In this document: one piece after another, positions 45,032 through 53,540 of the stretch
Numbering within the stretch: position 1 is the stretch's first letter
Layout of the letters: every line of letters starts with the position of its first letter
Assembly: GCA_903875045.1 (NCBI GenBank)
Contig: CAIQUS010000069.1
Coordinates: 1-64,000 of the forward strand
Source of the DNA: an uncultured Bacteroidales bacterium
GTDB taxonomy: Bacteria; Bacteroidota; Bacteroidia; Bacteroidales; FEN-979
DNA length: 64,000 nt
Reading direction: 5' to 3'
Made by a program: the position numbers and the translations under genes
Notes under the pieces: model-generated
Database searches by the model: none
The model's input: only the letters and a program-made list of their open reading frames with translations
Told to the model about the DNA's origin: nothing

Positions 45032-45457
45032 TCAGGAAATCTTGATTTCCTTTTTAATATCAACCTTTGCTTCATCTTTCTTTGGCAGGGCTATCTTTAA
45101 AATACCGCTCTCATAGTCGGCCTTGATGTTGTCAAGATCGATGGTTTTTGGTAAGGTAAACGACCTGCTGAATGAGCCGTAATAAAACTCTTTTCTTGAG
45201 TAATTCCGGCCTTCTTCCCGTTTCTGATCTTCCACTTCCACGGAAATGGTGAGAATGTTGTTCTCAAGGTTGATTTTGAAATCATCCTTGACCATTCCGG
45301 GAGCTGCGATTTCAAGATGAAATGAATCACTGCTTTCGATGATGTTTGCGGCCGGGTCACTGAAACGTTTTCCGAAAAAATCACCCAGGTCGTTGTCAAA
45401 GATGTTGCTGACCATATCCGATAACGGATTCCTGTGTTGCCATTTAATGAGTGTCAT
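45032..45457 (-). CDS. small heat shock protein, Hsp20/alpha-crystallin family
   Basis: ATP-independent chaperone of 141 residues that holds unfolding proteins. The alpha-crystallin domain runs from about residue 37 (AANIIESSDSFHLEIAAPGM) to 130, with the conserved strand-pairing motif ADYESGILKIALPK (A-x-x-x-x-G-x-L) and a basic C-terminal extension (KKEIKIS, with an IxI-type motif). Monocistronic, with a strong terminator and an unusual upstream repeat pair. Confidence 0.94.
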   Translation of the reverse strand: MTLIKWQHRNPLSDMVSNIFDNDLGDFFGKRFSDPAANIIESSDSFHLEIAAPGMVKDDFKINLENNILTISVEVEDQKREEGRNYSRKEFYYGSFSRSFTLPKTIDLDNIKADYESGILKIALPKKDEAKVDIKKEIKIS

Positions 45458-45548
45458 AATGTAATCTCCTATATTTAAGGGTTAAACTTGGGTTTGTTTC
45501 CCCAAAAAAGTCAAAGGTTGTACCATGGGAAAAAGAAAAAGAAAATAC

Positions 45549-45589
45549 GACAAAATGACGTATTTGTATATTTCATCTATGACAAAATG
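45549..45589 (-). promoter_or_regulatory. direct repeat CATTTTGTC upstream of hsp20
   Basis: Two exact copies of CATTTTGTC on the minus strand (45589-45581 and 45557-45549), 32 bases apart start to start, 92-132 bases before the hsp20 ATG. Possible regulator site or alternative promoter. The remaining upstream region to 45638 shows nothing else. Confidence 0.4.
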
Positions 45590-45638
45590 GCAAAAAATGA
45601 ATAATTGTGCCCATGATCATCGGTGTGTACAGGTGGAT

Positions 45639-46400
45639 TCAGTCTGGTGATTGTAGCTCCAGGTTGGTCTTTTCCTGTATCATTTGCGCCAATTCTTTTG
45701 AATCCAGATGGCTGAAAGATTCGTACGGAATAGGGTCAAGCACAACGACTTTGACATGATCGTTTTTATGGATCAGCAACCCTCCCTTCTTTATGGCAAG
45801 ATGAGTTCCCTTGATCACCACTGGCAGGATCGGTGAGTGGGTTTCCAGAGCGAGCCTGAATGCACCGGTTTTATAATTCTGAAGATTACCGTCGGGTGAG
45901 CGTGTTCCCTCCGGAAAGAGAATGACCGAATTTCCGGCCCGAATGGAGGCCGCTGCCTTGTCCATCATTTGCAGCTTACTTCTTCCCCGGGCTCGTTCAA
46001 TTGATATATAACCATTGAGTGCCATGTTCCAACCAATGAAAGGAATAATAAACAACCCTTTTTTCGCAACCCATTTAAAATGACGGTGAAGTTTAAAAAG
46101 AACCAGAATATCCAGTCCCGACTGATGATTTGAAACCATCACATAAACTTTTTTCGGATCAATCTTTTTTCGCCCTTCCACCCGAACTTTCCAGTAGGGA
46201 TTGATCCCCAATATTATATCTGACCATCTGCAGGTGAACTGATGCAGTAAATACCTTCTGCGGTCAAATAAAACGGTTGTAATCCATAAGAATATCGGAA
46301 TCGGGAACAGAATTGCAGAGACTACAAACAAGGACACCCAGAAATAGCATGATGCCACAACCTGAAAAAAGCCTCCGTCTTCCCTCTTGTCATTTTTCAT
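45639..46400 (-). CDS. plsC: 1-acyl-sn-glycerol-3-phosphate acyltransferase
   Basis: PlsC-type acyltransferase, 253 residues from ATG 46400. An in-frame GTG at 46424 would start inside a repeat array and is less likely. It acylates lysophosphatidic acid in phospholipid synthesis at the inner membrane. Motif I SNHQSGLDIL (HxxxxD type), motif III FPEGTRSPDG, and motif IV LPVVIKGTH are clear; an N-terminal hydrophobic helix (about 14-40) anchors it. It lies downstream of rluD on the same strand, separated by a tandem array. Confidence 0.92.
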   Translation of the reverse strand: MKNDKREDGGFFQVVASCYFWVSLFVVSAILFPIPIFLWITTVLFDRRRYLLHQFTCRWSDIILGINPYWKVRVEGRKKIDPKKVYVMVSNHQSGLDILVLFKLHRHFKWVAKKGLFIIPFIGWNMALNGYISIERARGRSKLQMMDKAAASIRAGNSVILFPEGTRSPDGNLQNYKTGAFRLALETHSPILPVVIKGTHLAIKKGGLLIHKNDHVKVVVLDPIPYESFSHLDSKELAQMIQEKTNLELQSPD

Positions 46401-46420
46401 AAAGTCCCTGTTTAAACTTT

Positions 46421-46487
46421 TCACCCATCCCGTTTACCCGTTTACCCGTTTACCTGTTTACCCGTTTACCCGTTTACCTGTTCACCC
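46421..46487 (+). repeat. tandem array, 8-base unit CCCGTTTA
   Basis: About eight units (CCCGTTTA, CCTGTTTA) between rluD and plsC. It extends into rluD, supplying its last codons and TAA stop. Same family as 51981, 52061, 54879 and 55208. Confidence 0.92.
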
Positions 46488-47512
46488 TTGATCAAATTCC
46501 CGTACTGTCTCCATTTATCAATAACTGCAGCCAGATCTGCCGGATATTCCGAGTCGAAATGGACGAATTGTTTCGTAGTAGGATGAATGAATCCCAACGA
46601 TTTGGCATGCAATGCCTGCCTCGGCAATAAATTAAAACAGTTATTCACAAACTGCTTATACTTGGTAAAGGTAGTCCCTTTCAGAATTTCGGAACCACCG
46701 TAGCTTTCATCGTTGAACAACGGATGTCCGATATGTTTGAAGTGGATCCTGATCTGATGGGTGCGTCCGGTTTCCAGACGGCATTCAACCAGGGTGACAT
46801 ACCCAAACCGTCCCAAAACGTGGTAATGGGTAACTGCATGACGGCCTTTCTCAGGATCCTCATACACTGCCTGAACAAGACGATTCCTCATATCACGCCC
46901 GATATTTGCATCAATAGTCCCTTCATCGTGATCGATATTCCCCCAAACGAGTGCAATGTAGGTGCGGTCAATGGTATGGTCAAAAAACTGTTTTGCGATT
47001 TTAGACTGGGCAAGTTCATTTTTGGCAATCAGGATGATTCCGCTGGTATCTTTATCAATCCGGTGGACAAGATAGGGTTTTGCGTCCGGATCACCGGGGT
47101 TATTTTGCTGCAAATGATACAAAAGTCCGTTCTGCAAGGTTCCGGTGAAGTTCCCGTGACCTGGATGCACCACCATTCCCGGGGCTTTGTTCACCACCAG
47201 GATATCGTGGTCCTCATATACAATATCAATGGGGATGTTTTCAGGATAAACTTCTGTATCCCGGGGCGGATAAGCAAGCACAATGGTGATCACATCCAGT
47301 GGCCTTACTTTATAATTGGGTTTGACCACCACCTCATTCACAAAGATATTACCGGCGTGTGCAGAGTTTTGTATCCGGTTTCTGGAGGCATTTTCGATTT
47401 TAGCCATCAGATATTTATCGATCCGCAAAGGGTTTTGTCCCCGGTCGACCACAAATCGGAAGTGTTCAAATAATTCTCCGGATTCTTCTGGAATTTCGGG
47501 TTTATCCTCCAT
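46466..47512 (-). CDS. rluD: RluA/RluD family 23S rRNA pseudouridine synthase
   Basis: Pseudouridine synthase, 348 residues from ATG 47512; a longer in-frame reading to 47656 would overlap the upstream type IX cargo gene and is rejected. The S4 domain is residues 20-85 (RIDKYLMAKIENASRN). The catalytic Asp lies in VHRIDKDTSGIILIAKN, and GRTHQIRIHFKHIGHPLFND completes the RluD pattern. The C-terminal EQVNG and stop come from the tandem array 46421-46487. It is followed upstream on the same strand by cargo and PASTA genes and divergent ddl, a gene set often clustered in Bacteroidota. Confidence 0.92.
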   Translation of the reverse strand: MEDKPEIPEESGELFEHFRFVVDRGQNPLRIDKYLMAKIENASRNRIQNSAHAGNIFVNEVVVKPNYKVRPLDVITIVLAYPPRDTEVYPENIPIDIVYEDHDILVVNKAPGMVVHPGHGNFTGTLQNGLLYHLQQNNPGDPDAKPYLVHRIDKDTSGIILIAKNELAQSKIAKQFFDHTIDRTYIALVWGNIDHDEGTIDANIGRDMRNRLVQAVYEDPEKGRHAVTHYHVLGRFGYVTLVECRLETGRTHQIRIHFKHIGHPLFNDESYGGSEILKGTTFTKYKQFVNNCFNLLPRQALHAKSLGFIHPTTKQFVHFDSEYPADLAAVIDKWRQYGNLIKGEQVNG

Positions 47513-47573
47513 GGTAAATATTTCTAACCCGAAAAATGAATTTTCAACCACCGCAGTTGCGATGCCTCGGTCA

Positions 47574-49550
47574 TTAGCGGGATATGATGAATTTTGTAAT
47601 ACCGGCACGGATGCCGGAACGATTTCTGATTTCAAGAAAATAGATTCCGTTGGCAAGCGAACTTACATCGATTTCCTTTTGATACCCTGTTCTCAACTGG
47701 ATTTGGCCCATAAGGTTATAAATAACAGCCACGCCTTCTTCGAAAATTTTGGGTTTTTCAGGTGTTTCCGGAATCCGGAGGTGTAAAAATCTGGTACTAC
47801 ACGGATTAGGATAGGCAACAATCGTTGATTTCTCAGAGGAAATTTCACCAATACCCAATGGAATAGGTTTTCCTATCACCGGACGGATCATCAGGGAACC
47901 AGACATGGAGGAGTTATTCCAGGTGCCTGTACAATTCCAGAAAATCTCATTCTGGCTGTTGGTGTACCTGTCGAATCCAATCGAAAGAAAGTCGTCGGTT
48001 GTTTGTTCCCAACCCACGTAAAAAGTCCCGGTAATCCCAAGTGGCCGTTTGATGTGGTAGGTTACGAATTTATTGATGCTATCAGCATATCTGGGCATCA
48101 CAAGTTCGGTATAAATGGTATCCCCGGGTTTTCCGGCATTATCATTCCAGACGGTAAGGTAGAAAAACTGCTGGCTGGTATTCCCCAATGTTCTGTTGAA
48201 ATACATTCTGATCGCACGCAGGGTGTCTGGTGATTTATTCAGCCGGAAGCGATAGGCCAGTTGTGAACCGGCAGGGGTAAGCCCGAAACTTGCCTCGGGG
48301 GTGCCATCATCATAGGCGTAATAATTGTAGAATTTCTGGTAGGCCTGCATGGTATCTCCCATCACAGATCCTGGCGTTACCTCCTTTACCACATGTTTCA
48401 TCAGGAAAACTGCACTATCGGCCCCGCCGATCGGAATCAGGAATGGAACCTCGGGATGAGCAAACTTCTGATATGTTACGTAAGGGGTTGAGGAATATGG
48501 TTTGATATCGTAAGTCCCGCCGCTGTAAGATTTTGAAAAGCTGGGTGCGGAACTGGTTACATAATAGTTATAAGATGATGTATGTGTCAGGGTATCCCGG
48601 TTGGTCATCAGGATGTCGATGGTATCACGGAGTTCATTGGTCGGATCATCGCAATATTGGATGTAGGGCATCGATTCATATCGCCGGAGCAGGGAAGGAG
48701 GACGATAAACAAACCGGAGCTGGGGGTAAACAGTATCGTATCTGTTACGGCCAGCATTGAGGTAAACGTTGTCGAGGTTCCATTGGGCGGTATTGCTTTG
48801 CCAACTTGGTAAAGAGGAACTCGCCAGGCTGACATAATTAAAAAATCTGAACCTGAATTTATTTTTGAAAAAAATGGTATCTGTGAGTGGAATCATCACC
48901 TGTGCAAACCATTTGTTGTTTTTCAGATAAAAAGTGTCCAGGGGCATTCCATTGGCAAACCACATTTGCCGCCACATATCAGGAATATGGATCGTTCCGC
49001 CCATGATCAGGCTGTCATGTGCCGGAACAGCCAGAAATTCAAGTACCAGTGAGTCGCTTTTTTGCGGTGCTTTTCCCCTTCCCTGCGGTTGGTAAAAAAA
49101 ACTAAGATAAACTGAATCGGCGGGTGTCAGTGCACGTGGCACAGGCGTAAATACCGAATCGAGCCTGATGTATCTGGAGGTCAGGTGGTCTGCAATGAAA
49201 TTATTCGGACCAGGAATGGCTGTGGGATACATGTTACCGGAATCATTGATGGCATCTAAGGTCATAGCCCCGAGGTTAATGGGGAACACAGGGAGATCCT
49301 CGTTTTCAAAAGCATAATGGTCTATCCACCGGTCAGACGACGGAAAGACATTGTTTGCCGAGAAATCATCAAAAAATGGAATGGCTACCGGTATTGTGTC
49401 GGTTCCGGAATTCAGGTAGTTCATCCGGGATAGTTCCATCGCCCTGGCTTTGACCATCGGGTTGAATTGCAAACCAGTAACGATCTCCTGCGTAAACCCT
49501 GCAACCCACGTTATCAGGGTAAAAAATATAATTAAGAAAAAACGCCTCAT
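47574..49550 (-). CDS. type IX secretion cargo protein with C-terminal sorting domain
   Basis: Secreted protein of 658 residues. Signal peptide MRRFFLIIFFTLITWVAGFT. The body is rich in beta-strand and aromatic residues, with no catalytic motif I recognise; two jelly-roll-like regions seem likely (FFDDFSANNVFPSSDRWIDH and the AYDDGTPEASFGLTPAGSQLAY area). The C terminus (from about 575) is a classic type A sorting domain: IVAYPNPCSTRFLHLRIP, then VAVIYNLMGQIQLR and LANGIYFLEIRN, ending KFIISR. It is exported by the type IX system and then anchored at or released from the cell surface. Confidence 0.88.
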   Translation of the reverse strand: MRRFFLIIFFTLITWVAGFTQEIVTGLQFNPMVKARAMELSRMNYLNSGTDTIPVAIPFFDDFSANNVFPSSDRWIDHYAFENEDLPVFPINLGAMTLDAINDSGNMYPTAIPGPNNFIADHLTSRYIRLDSVFTPVPRALTPADSVYLSFFYQPQGRGKAPQKSDSLVLEFLAVPAHDSLIMGGTIHIPDMWRQMWFANGMPLDTFYLKNNKWFAQVMIPLTDTIFFKNKFRFRFFNYVSLASSSLPSWQSNTAQWNLDNVYLNAGRNRYDTVYPQLRFVYRPPSLLRRYESMPYIQYCDDPTNELRDTIDILMTNRDTLTHTSSYNYYVTSSAPSFSKSYSGGTYDIKPYSSTPYVTYQKFAHPEVPFLIPIGGADSAVFLMKHVVKEVTPGSVMGDTMQAYQKFYNYYAYDDGTPEASFGLTPAGSQLAYRFRLNKSPDTLRAIRMYFNRTLGNTSQQFFYLTVWNDNAGKPGDTIYTELVMPRYADSINKFVTYHIKRPLGITGTFYVGWEQTTDDFLSIGFDRYTNSQNEIFWNCTGTWNNSSMSGSLMIRPVIGKPIPLGIGEISSEKSTIVAYPNPCSTRFLHLRIPETPEKPKIFEEGVAVIYNLMGQIQLRTGYQKEIDVSSLANGIYFLEIRNRSGIRAGITKFIISR

Positions 49551-49579
49551 AAATCACCTATAAAAATAACTAAAAACTA

Positions 49580-49643
49580 CCCATTCACCCGTTAATCCGC
49601 CCACCTGCCCACTCGCCCACTTGTCCACTCGTCCACCCTTTCA
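49580..49643 (+). repeat. tandem array, 8-base unit CCCACTCG/TCCACTTG
   Basis: Seven to eight degenerate units of the GTGGACGA family on the reverse strand. It fills the gap between the PASTA gene and the cargo gene and touches the PASTA stop codon. Confidence 0.88.
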
Positions 49644-50228
49644 CTCCCCCAAACTATCCACCCTCAACGAATCAATCATAGCCTTTGCACCCATTCCAAC
49701 CGTGAGGTTTATCACCGAACCTTTATCAAGCTCGGTACCGGCTTTGATCATCCTTCCTTTGTAAAATTGGTTTTGTACGGCATCTTCATCAAAAGATTTA
49801 ATATATGACAGTCTGCCTATCTTCAAACCCGCAGATTCAAGCATGGATTGAGCCTGGCGCAACGTAAGGTCGCGAAGTTCGGGCATGGCTGTTTTTTCAG
49901 GAACCATTGATGTTACCGTCAAATAAACCATCCGGTTTTTTTTGACTTTTGCTCCCGGAAATGGATCTTGCGACAAGATGGACCCTCTGGGTTTGTCGGG
50001 ATCAAATATGGAATCAATCACATTGAACTGGTAATTGATGTTGTCGGACGCTGAACGGACATCGGTAAAATACAATCCCCTGAAGTCGGGAACAATGATG
50101 TAATCATTGTGTTTGGTATACCATGCAAGCGATTGCAAAGTAATCCAGATCAAAACGAATGTTATCCCGATCGCGATCAGAAAATGTGTCAGAAATTTTT
50201 TTGAAAAAAGAAATCGTAAAAAATCCAT
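49641..50228 (-). CDS. PASTA domain membrane protein
   Basis: Single-pass membrane protein, 195 residues from ATG 50228; the in-frame extension to 50480 is not protein-like and runs across the ddl promoter. TM helix at about residues 14-32 (THFLIAIGITFVLIWITLQ). The periplasmic part contains PASTA repeats (IIVPDFRGLYFTDVRSA, AMPELRDLTLRQAQSMLESAGLKIG) that in other bacteria bind peptidoglycan fragments. No kinase domain is attached. Location next to ddl suggests a role in cell-wall metabolism. The stop abuts a tandem array. Confidence 0.9.
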   Translation of the reverse strand: MDFLRFLFSKKFLTHFLIAIGITFVLIWITLQSLAWYTKHNDYIIVPDFRGLYFTDVRSASDNINYQFNVIDSIFDPDKPRGSILSQDPFPGAKVKKNRMVYLTVTSMVPEKTAMPELRDLTLRQAQSMLESAGLKIGRLSYIKSFDEDAVQNQFYKGRMIKAGTELDKGSVINLTVGMGAKAMIDSLRVDSLGE

Positions 50229-50309
50229 CCGTTGATTTATCAGATAACCCGAAAAGGTCAATTTTATTGTGTTTCCTAAATAATCTACAAACTTACACAA
50301 AAAATGAAT

Positions 50310-50344
50310 TTTGCACAAGGAGCAACTTTTTTGTACTAATTTTG
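50310..50344 (+). promoter_or_regulatory. promoter TTTG-N23-TAATTTTG for ddl
   Basis: -33 TTTG at 50310-50313 and exact -7 TAATTTTG at 50337-50344; the spacing of 23 is at the long end of the normal range. Expected leader about 14 bases. Confidence 0.6.
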
Positions 50345-50364
50345 TGATTTGAAAATCGTGAATT

Positions 50365-51345
50365 ATGTTGAATGTTGCTATCGTTGCCGGAGGGGATTCC
50401 GGGGAATACGGGATTTCCATCAAAAGTGGAAAGCAGGTTGAACTGCATATTGACAAAACGCTGTTTTGCCCTTTTCTCATCGAAATTAAAGGAAAGAACT
50501 GGAATTACCGGGTTGGGCTCAAGAAATTCCCGATTGATAAAAATGATTTCAGCCTGACCATCGGCAGGAGGAGGGTCAGGTTCGACGTGGTGTTTATTGC
50601 CATCCATGGTACACCCGGGGAAAATGGCCGGCTCCAGGGGTATTTCGATATCCTGGGTATTCCATACACGTCATGCGATGTAACTACTTCTGCCATTACG
50701 TTCAACAAAAGTTTCTGCAAGGATGTGGTGCGGTCTTATGGAATCAATACGGCAAAATCATTGCATTTGTTTAAAGGCGGGGTAAACGCAGAAGCAAGGA
50801 TACTGGCAGATCTTGCACTTCCGGTGTTCGTAAAGCCTAACAATGGGGGGTCAAGTGTCGGGATGTCGAAGGTTAATGAGAAAAGGGAGTTAAAACCTGC
50901 GCTGGAAAAAGCATTTCATGAAGATTCTGAGATTCTCGTTGAAGAATTTATCAAAGGGCGCGAACTGACTTGCGGGGTACTCAGGCTTGAAGGTAAAATA
51001 ATCACTTTTCCTGTAACTGAGATCATTCCTAAAAAGGAATATTTTGATTATGAAGCTAAATATATGAAGGGTATGGCCGAAGAGGTGGTGCCTGCAGACA
51101 TTTCCAACCAACAATCCGATCTATGCCAGAATATTTCGAGGTTGTTGTATGAGAAATTAAATTGTAAAGGGGTAGTGCGTTTTGACTATATTTTTACCGG
51201 GGAAGAATTTTATTTCCTCGAGGTCAATACCGTGCCAGGTTTGACAGCAGCCAGCATTGTTCCGAAAATGGCCCTTGCCCACGGTTGGAGTTTCACAGAA
51301 TTAATTACTTTTTTGATCAAGGAAGTATTGGAAATTAGAAATTAG
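50365..51345 (+). CDS. ddl: D-alanine--D-alanine ligase
   Basis: ATP-grasp ligase of 326 residues that joins two D-Ala for peptidoglycan. Landmarks: VAIVAGGDSGEYGISIKSG at the N terminus, HGTPGENGRLQGYFDILGIPYT, the ATP-binding VFVKPNNGGSSVGMS, and the Mg-binding FLEVNTVPGLTAASIVPKM. The sequence ends EVLEIRN followed by TAG. The final codons and stop are in a GAAATTA tandem array, so the C terminus is partly repeat-derived. It is divergent from the PASTA gene and upstream of rdgB. Confidence 0.93.
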   Translation: MLNVAIVAGGDSGEYGISIKSGKQVELHIDKTLFCPFLIEIKGKNWNYRVGLKKFPIDKNDFSLTIGRRRVRFDVVFIAIHGTPGENGRLQGYFDILGIPYTSCDVTTSAITFNKSFCKDVVRSYGINTAKSLHLFKGGVNAEARILADLALPVFVKPNNGGSSVGMSKVNEKRELKPALEKAFHEDSEILVEEFIKGRELTCGVLRLEGKIITFPVTEIIPKKEYFDYEAKYMKGMAEEVVPADISNQQSDLCQNISRLLYEKLNCKGVVRFDYIFTGEEFYFLEVNTVPGLTAASIVPKMALAHGWSFTELITFLIKEVLEIRN

Positions 51346-51394
51346 AAATTAGAAATTAGAAATTAGAAATTAGAAATTAGAAATTGGAAATTAG
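51330..51394 (+). repeat. tandem array, 7-base unit GAAATTA
   Basis: Nine units, seven of them perfect, starting inside ddl and ending 18 bases before the rdgB ATG. The best-preserved array of the AAATT family. Confidence 0.93.
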
Positions 51395-51411
51395 TATTTT
51401 AGCTTTTGATA

Positions 51412-52002
51412 ATGACCAACTTGCTTTTTGCCACCAACAACAAACATAAACTTCATGAAGTCCGTGCGATCATGGGGCATGAGTTTAATATACTCAGTCT
51501 GAAAGATGTTAATCTGGATATCGATATCCCTGAAACCCGGGAAACGATTGAAGGAAATGCAGTTCAGAAAGCCCGGTTTATTTACGAGATGACCGGGAAA
51601 AACTGTTTTGCCGATGATACCGGACTGGAGATTGATGCCCTTGAGGGCCGCCCGGGTGTTTATTCTGCACGTTATGCCGGTGAAAATTGCAGTTTTGACG
51701 ACAATATTGATAAAATTTTATTGGAATTGTCCGGAAAGGAAAATCGTAAAGCCTGTTTTCGGTGTGTGATCTGTTTGATCCTGGATGGAAACGAATACTT
51801 GTTCGAAGGCCGGATTGATGGTGTGATTACCCTGGAAAGAAGAGGTAAAGATGGTTTTGGATATGATCCTGTTTTCCTCCCCGATGGATACAGGCAAACC
51901 TTTGCTGAAATGCCCACATACCTTAAAAACGGAATCAGCCATCGGGGACGAGCCGTTGATCAAATGGCGAAAGAGTTAAAGGGTAAACAGGTAAACCGGT
52001 AA
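51412..52002 (+). CDS. rdgB: XTP/dITP diphosphatase (non-canonical purine NTP pyrophosphatase)
   Basis: HAM1/RdgB house-cleaning enzyme, 196 residues from ATG 51412 (an in-frame TTG at 51406 is less likely). It hydrolyses dITP and XTP to the monophosphates. Motifs: LLFATNNKHKLHEVRAI (substrate loop), ETIEGNAVQKARF, FADDTGLEIDALEGRPGVYSAR, GFGYDPVFLPDG and SHRGRA. The last residues GKQVNR and the stop come from a GGTAAAC array, giving almost the same tail as RluD (GEQVNG). Confidence 0.92.
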   Translation: MTNLLFATNNKHKLHEVRAIMGHEFNILSLKDVNLDIDIPETRETIEGNAVQKARFIYEMTGKNCFADDTGLEIDALEGRPGVYSARYAGENCSFDDNIDKILLELSGKENRKACFRCVICLILDGNEYLFEGRIDGVITLERRGKDGFGYDPVFLPDGYRQTFAEMPTYLKNGISHRGRAVDQMAKELKGKQVNR

Positions 52003-52092
52003 ACAAGTAAACGGGCAAACAGTAGAGCTAATTTTCAGAACAACTGATTGAGCTCTTTCCTGTTTACCCGTTTACCGGTTTACTCGTTTACA
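51981..52092. repeat. opposed 8-base arrays forming a long inverted repeat
   Basis: Left arm 51981-52022 has GGTAAACN units; right arm 52061-52092 has the reverse complement (CCCGTTTA units). About 30 bases of each pair with few mismatches, and an inner AGAGCT/AGCTCT pair (52024-52029, 52051-52056) extends the fold. It lies between the convergent rdgB and GDSL genes and could be a bidirectional terminator. Confidence 0.85.
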
Positions 52093-52109
52093 AAGTTTCC
52101 GCGGTTAGT

Positions 52110-53519
52110 TTACGGGAAAATCAAACCAGAGTAATTTGTCACATTTGCCTGAGGAATATTGCTTCCGTATTTGGCATTGATTGCCTGGAGGAAATAGTTT
52201 GCAGTGATAGCGCATCCTCTGGGGTTGAGGTGAACGCCATCAGTTGAAAACAAACCACCGGTCACAAAGGTCGTGCTTACCTTGATCCCATCGAAAACCA
52301 TACCGCTGGCAAATGTTTTCAAATGAGCATTCATGTCGGCGCAAGCCAGATTCTGGGCTGCAGCGGTTCCCTTGATAATCACGTTGTATTGATCAACGCG
52401 GGCTTTGATATTTGCCTGTTCGGCACCATCAAGAACAAATTTTCCCGGGATAGGATACGGACGTGGTATCGGCAGTATCGTAGGATCAGCGATGCCCATG
52501 CCTTTGCATTTGACAGAGTCGGTGGGCAAGGTTAATAAGAATAAATCCCCTGCCTTCATCTGTGCCCAGGTTCCATCATTCTTTATATATACAAATGGAT
52601 TCTGCCCTTTCTGCCATTTAATATCTCCATGACCGTACAAGGTGTAAAGCTGGTTTAAGCCTGAAGCCTGTGCTGAGTCCAAAGTAACTCCGTTATACGG
52701 AAGTTGTTTCGAAATGGTCGTAAAGAAGGGAATGGAAGTAACATCGGGGATGGTACCAACAACTCCTTTTGGTTTTTTTGTTGAAGCAAGCAATGCCCCT
52801 GTTGCCATAGGATAGTATTTGGCAAAAGTATCAGCAGGGGTTAGCAACTGGTCGGTACCAGCCAGTGCGGAAGTAAGTGCATCGTTGTTTCCGATCCACA
52901 GATAAAAGAAGGTAGGTTGCTGTACAATAGCATCTTGTAACATGCTTGAATTTGGTGATGATGCAAACCTGACGAAAAATGGATTAAACGGGTGACCATC
53001 GGGAGTCGGATCGCCTAACCTGTTGTAGAAAATGCTCATGAGATTGGCACCCGGAACGCCCATATTGTTGTAAGGGCCTGTCACAGTAGGAGGAGCGAAC
53101 AATTGGGCTTGCAAGGTGGCCTGATCAGGAGTGGAAATAAAACCTGGCTTTAGAGAACCAGTTCCTGTTGGATTTCCTGCGCAGTCTTTATCAGGAACAA
53201 TTTTCAGGATCATTTTGGTATAGCAATAAATTCCACCGGGAATTTGCTGGAAACCAACACCATCATTGGTGCCGATCAAAGGTTGTTTAAAATCACCCCC
53301 GCCAACAGTTTTAAATTGGGTGGCCATGATGTTTGGAATAGAATTCTCCTGACCCGACAAGTACAGTGCACCATCGGCATAGCCGGAAGTCAGTGAATTT
53401 CCGACAGAAACAAATTTTGAGAAGTCCAGGCCGTTTGCTGAAGCCTTGAATTCATCGATTTTTGGCTCACAGGCAGTAAACAGCGCCAATGATAATATAA
53501 TGACTAGTAATTTCTTCAT
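52110..53519 (-). CDS. SGNH/GDSL hydrolase family lipoprotein
   Basis: Lipoprotein esterase-like protein, 469 residues from ATG 53519; an upstream ATG at 53528 adds three residues. The signal ends in LALFTAC (lipobox). SGNH blocks: SVGNSLTSGYADG (nucleophile Ser in GNS), the Gly block GVPGANLMS, WIGNND (Asn block) and DGVHLNPRG (Asp-x-x-His). Substrate unknown; such outer-membrane lipoproteins often follow a FadL-type porin, and here the FadL gene is immediately upstream in the same operon, which suggests processing of a lipid or acyl ester. Confidence 0.87.
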   Translation of the reverse strand: MKKLLVIILSLALFTACEPKIDEFKASANGLDFSKFVSVGNSLTSGYADGALYLSGQENSIPNIMATQFKTVGGGDFKQPLIGTNDGVGFQQIPGGIYCYTKMILKIVPDKDCAGNPTGTGSLKPGFISTPDQATLQAQLFAPPTVTGPYNNMGVPGANLMSIFYNRLGDPTPDGHPFNPFFVRFASSPNSSMLQDAIVQQPTFFYLWIGNNDALTSALAGTDQLLTPADTFAKYYPMATGALLASTKKPKGVVGTIPDVTSIPFFTTISKQLPYNGVTLDSAQASGLNQLYTLYGHGDIKWQKGQNPFVYIKNDGTWAQMKAGDLFLLTLPTDSVKCKGMGIADPTILPIPRPYPIPGKFVLDGAEQANIKARVDQYNVIIKGTAAAQNLACADMNAHLKTFASGMVFDGIKVSTTFVTGGLFSTDGVHLNPRGCAITANYFLQAINAKYGSNIPQANVTNYSGLIFP

Positions 53520-53540
53520 AATGTTCATATTATTATAAGG

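Noticed and set aside
46724..47473. 249-codon plus-strand reading opposite rluD
   Set aside because: Antisense to conserved pseudouridine synthase motifs; no start context or domain.
47513..47656. Longer RluD start
   Set aside because: It overlaps the cargo gene's C-terminal sorting domain; ATG 47512 directly precedes the S4 domain at normal length.
50229..50480. Longer PASTA-protein start
   Set aside because: It covers the ddl promoter and start, and its residues have no domain character.
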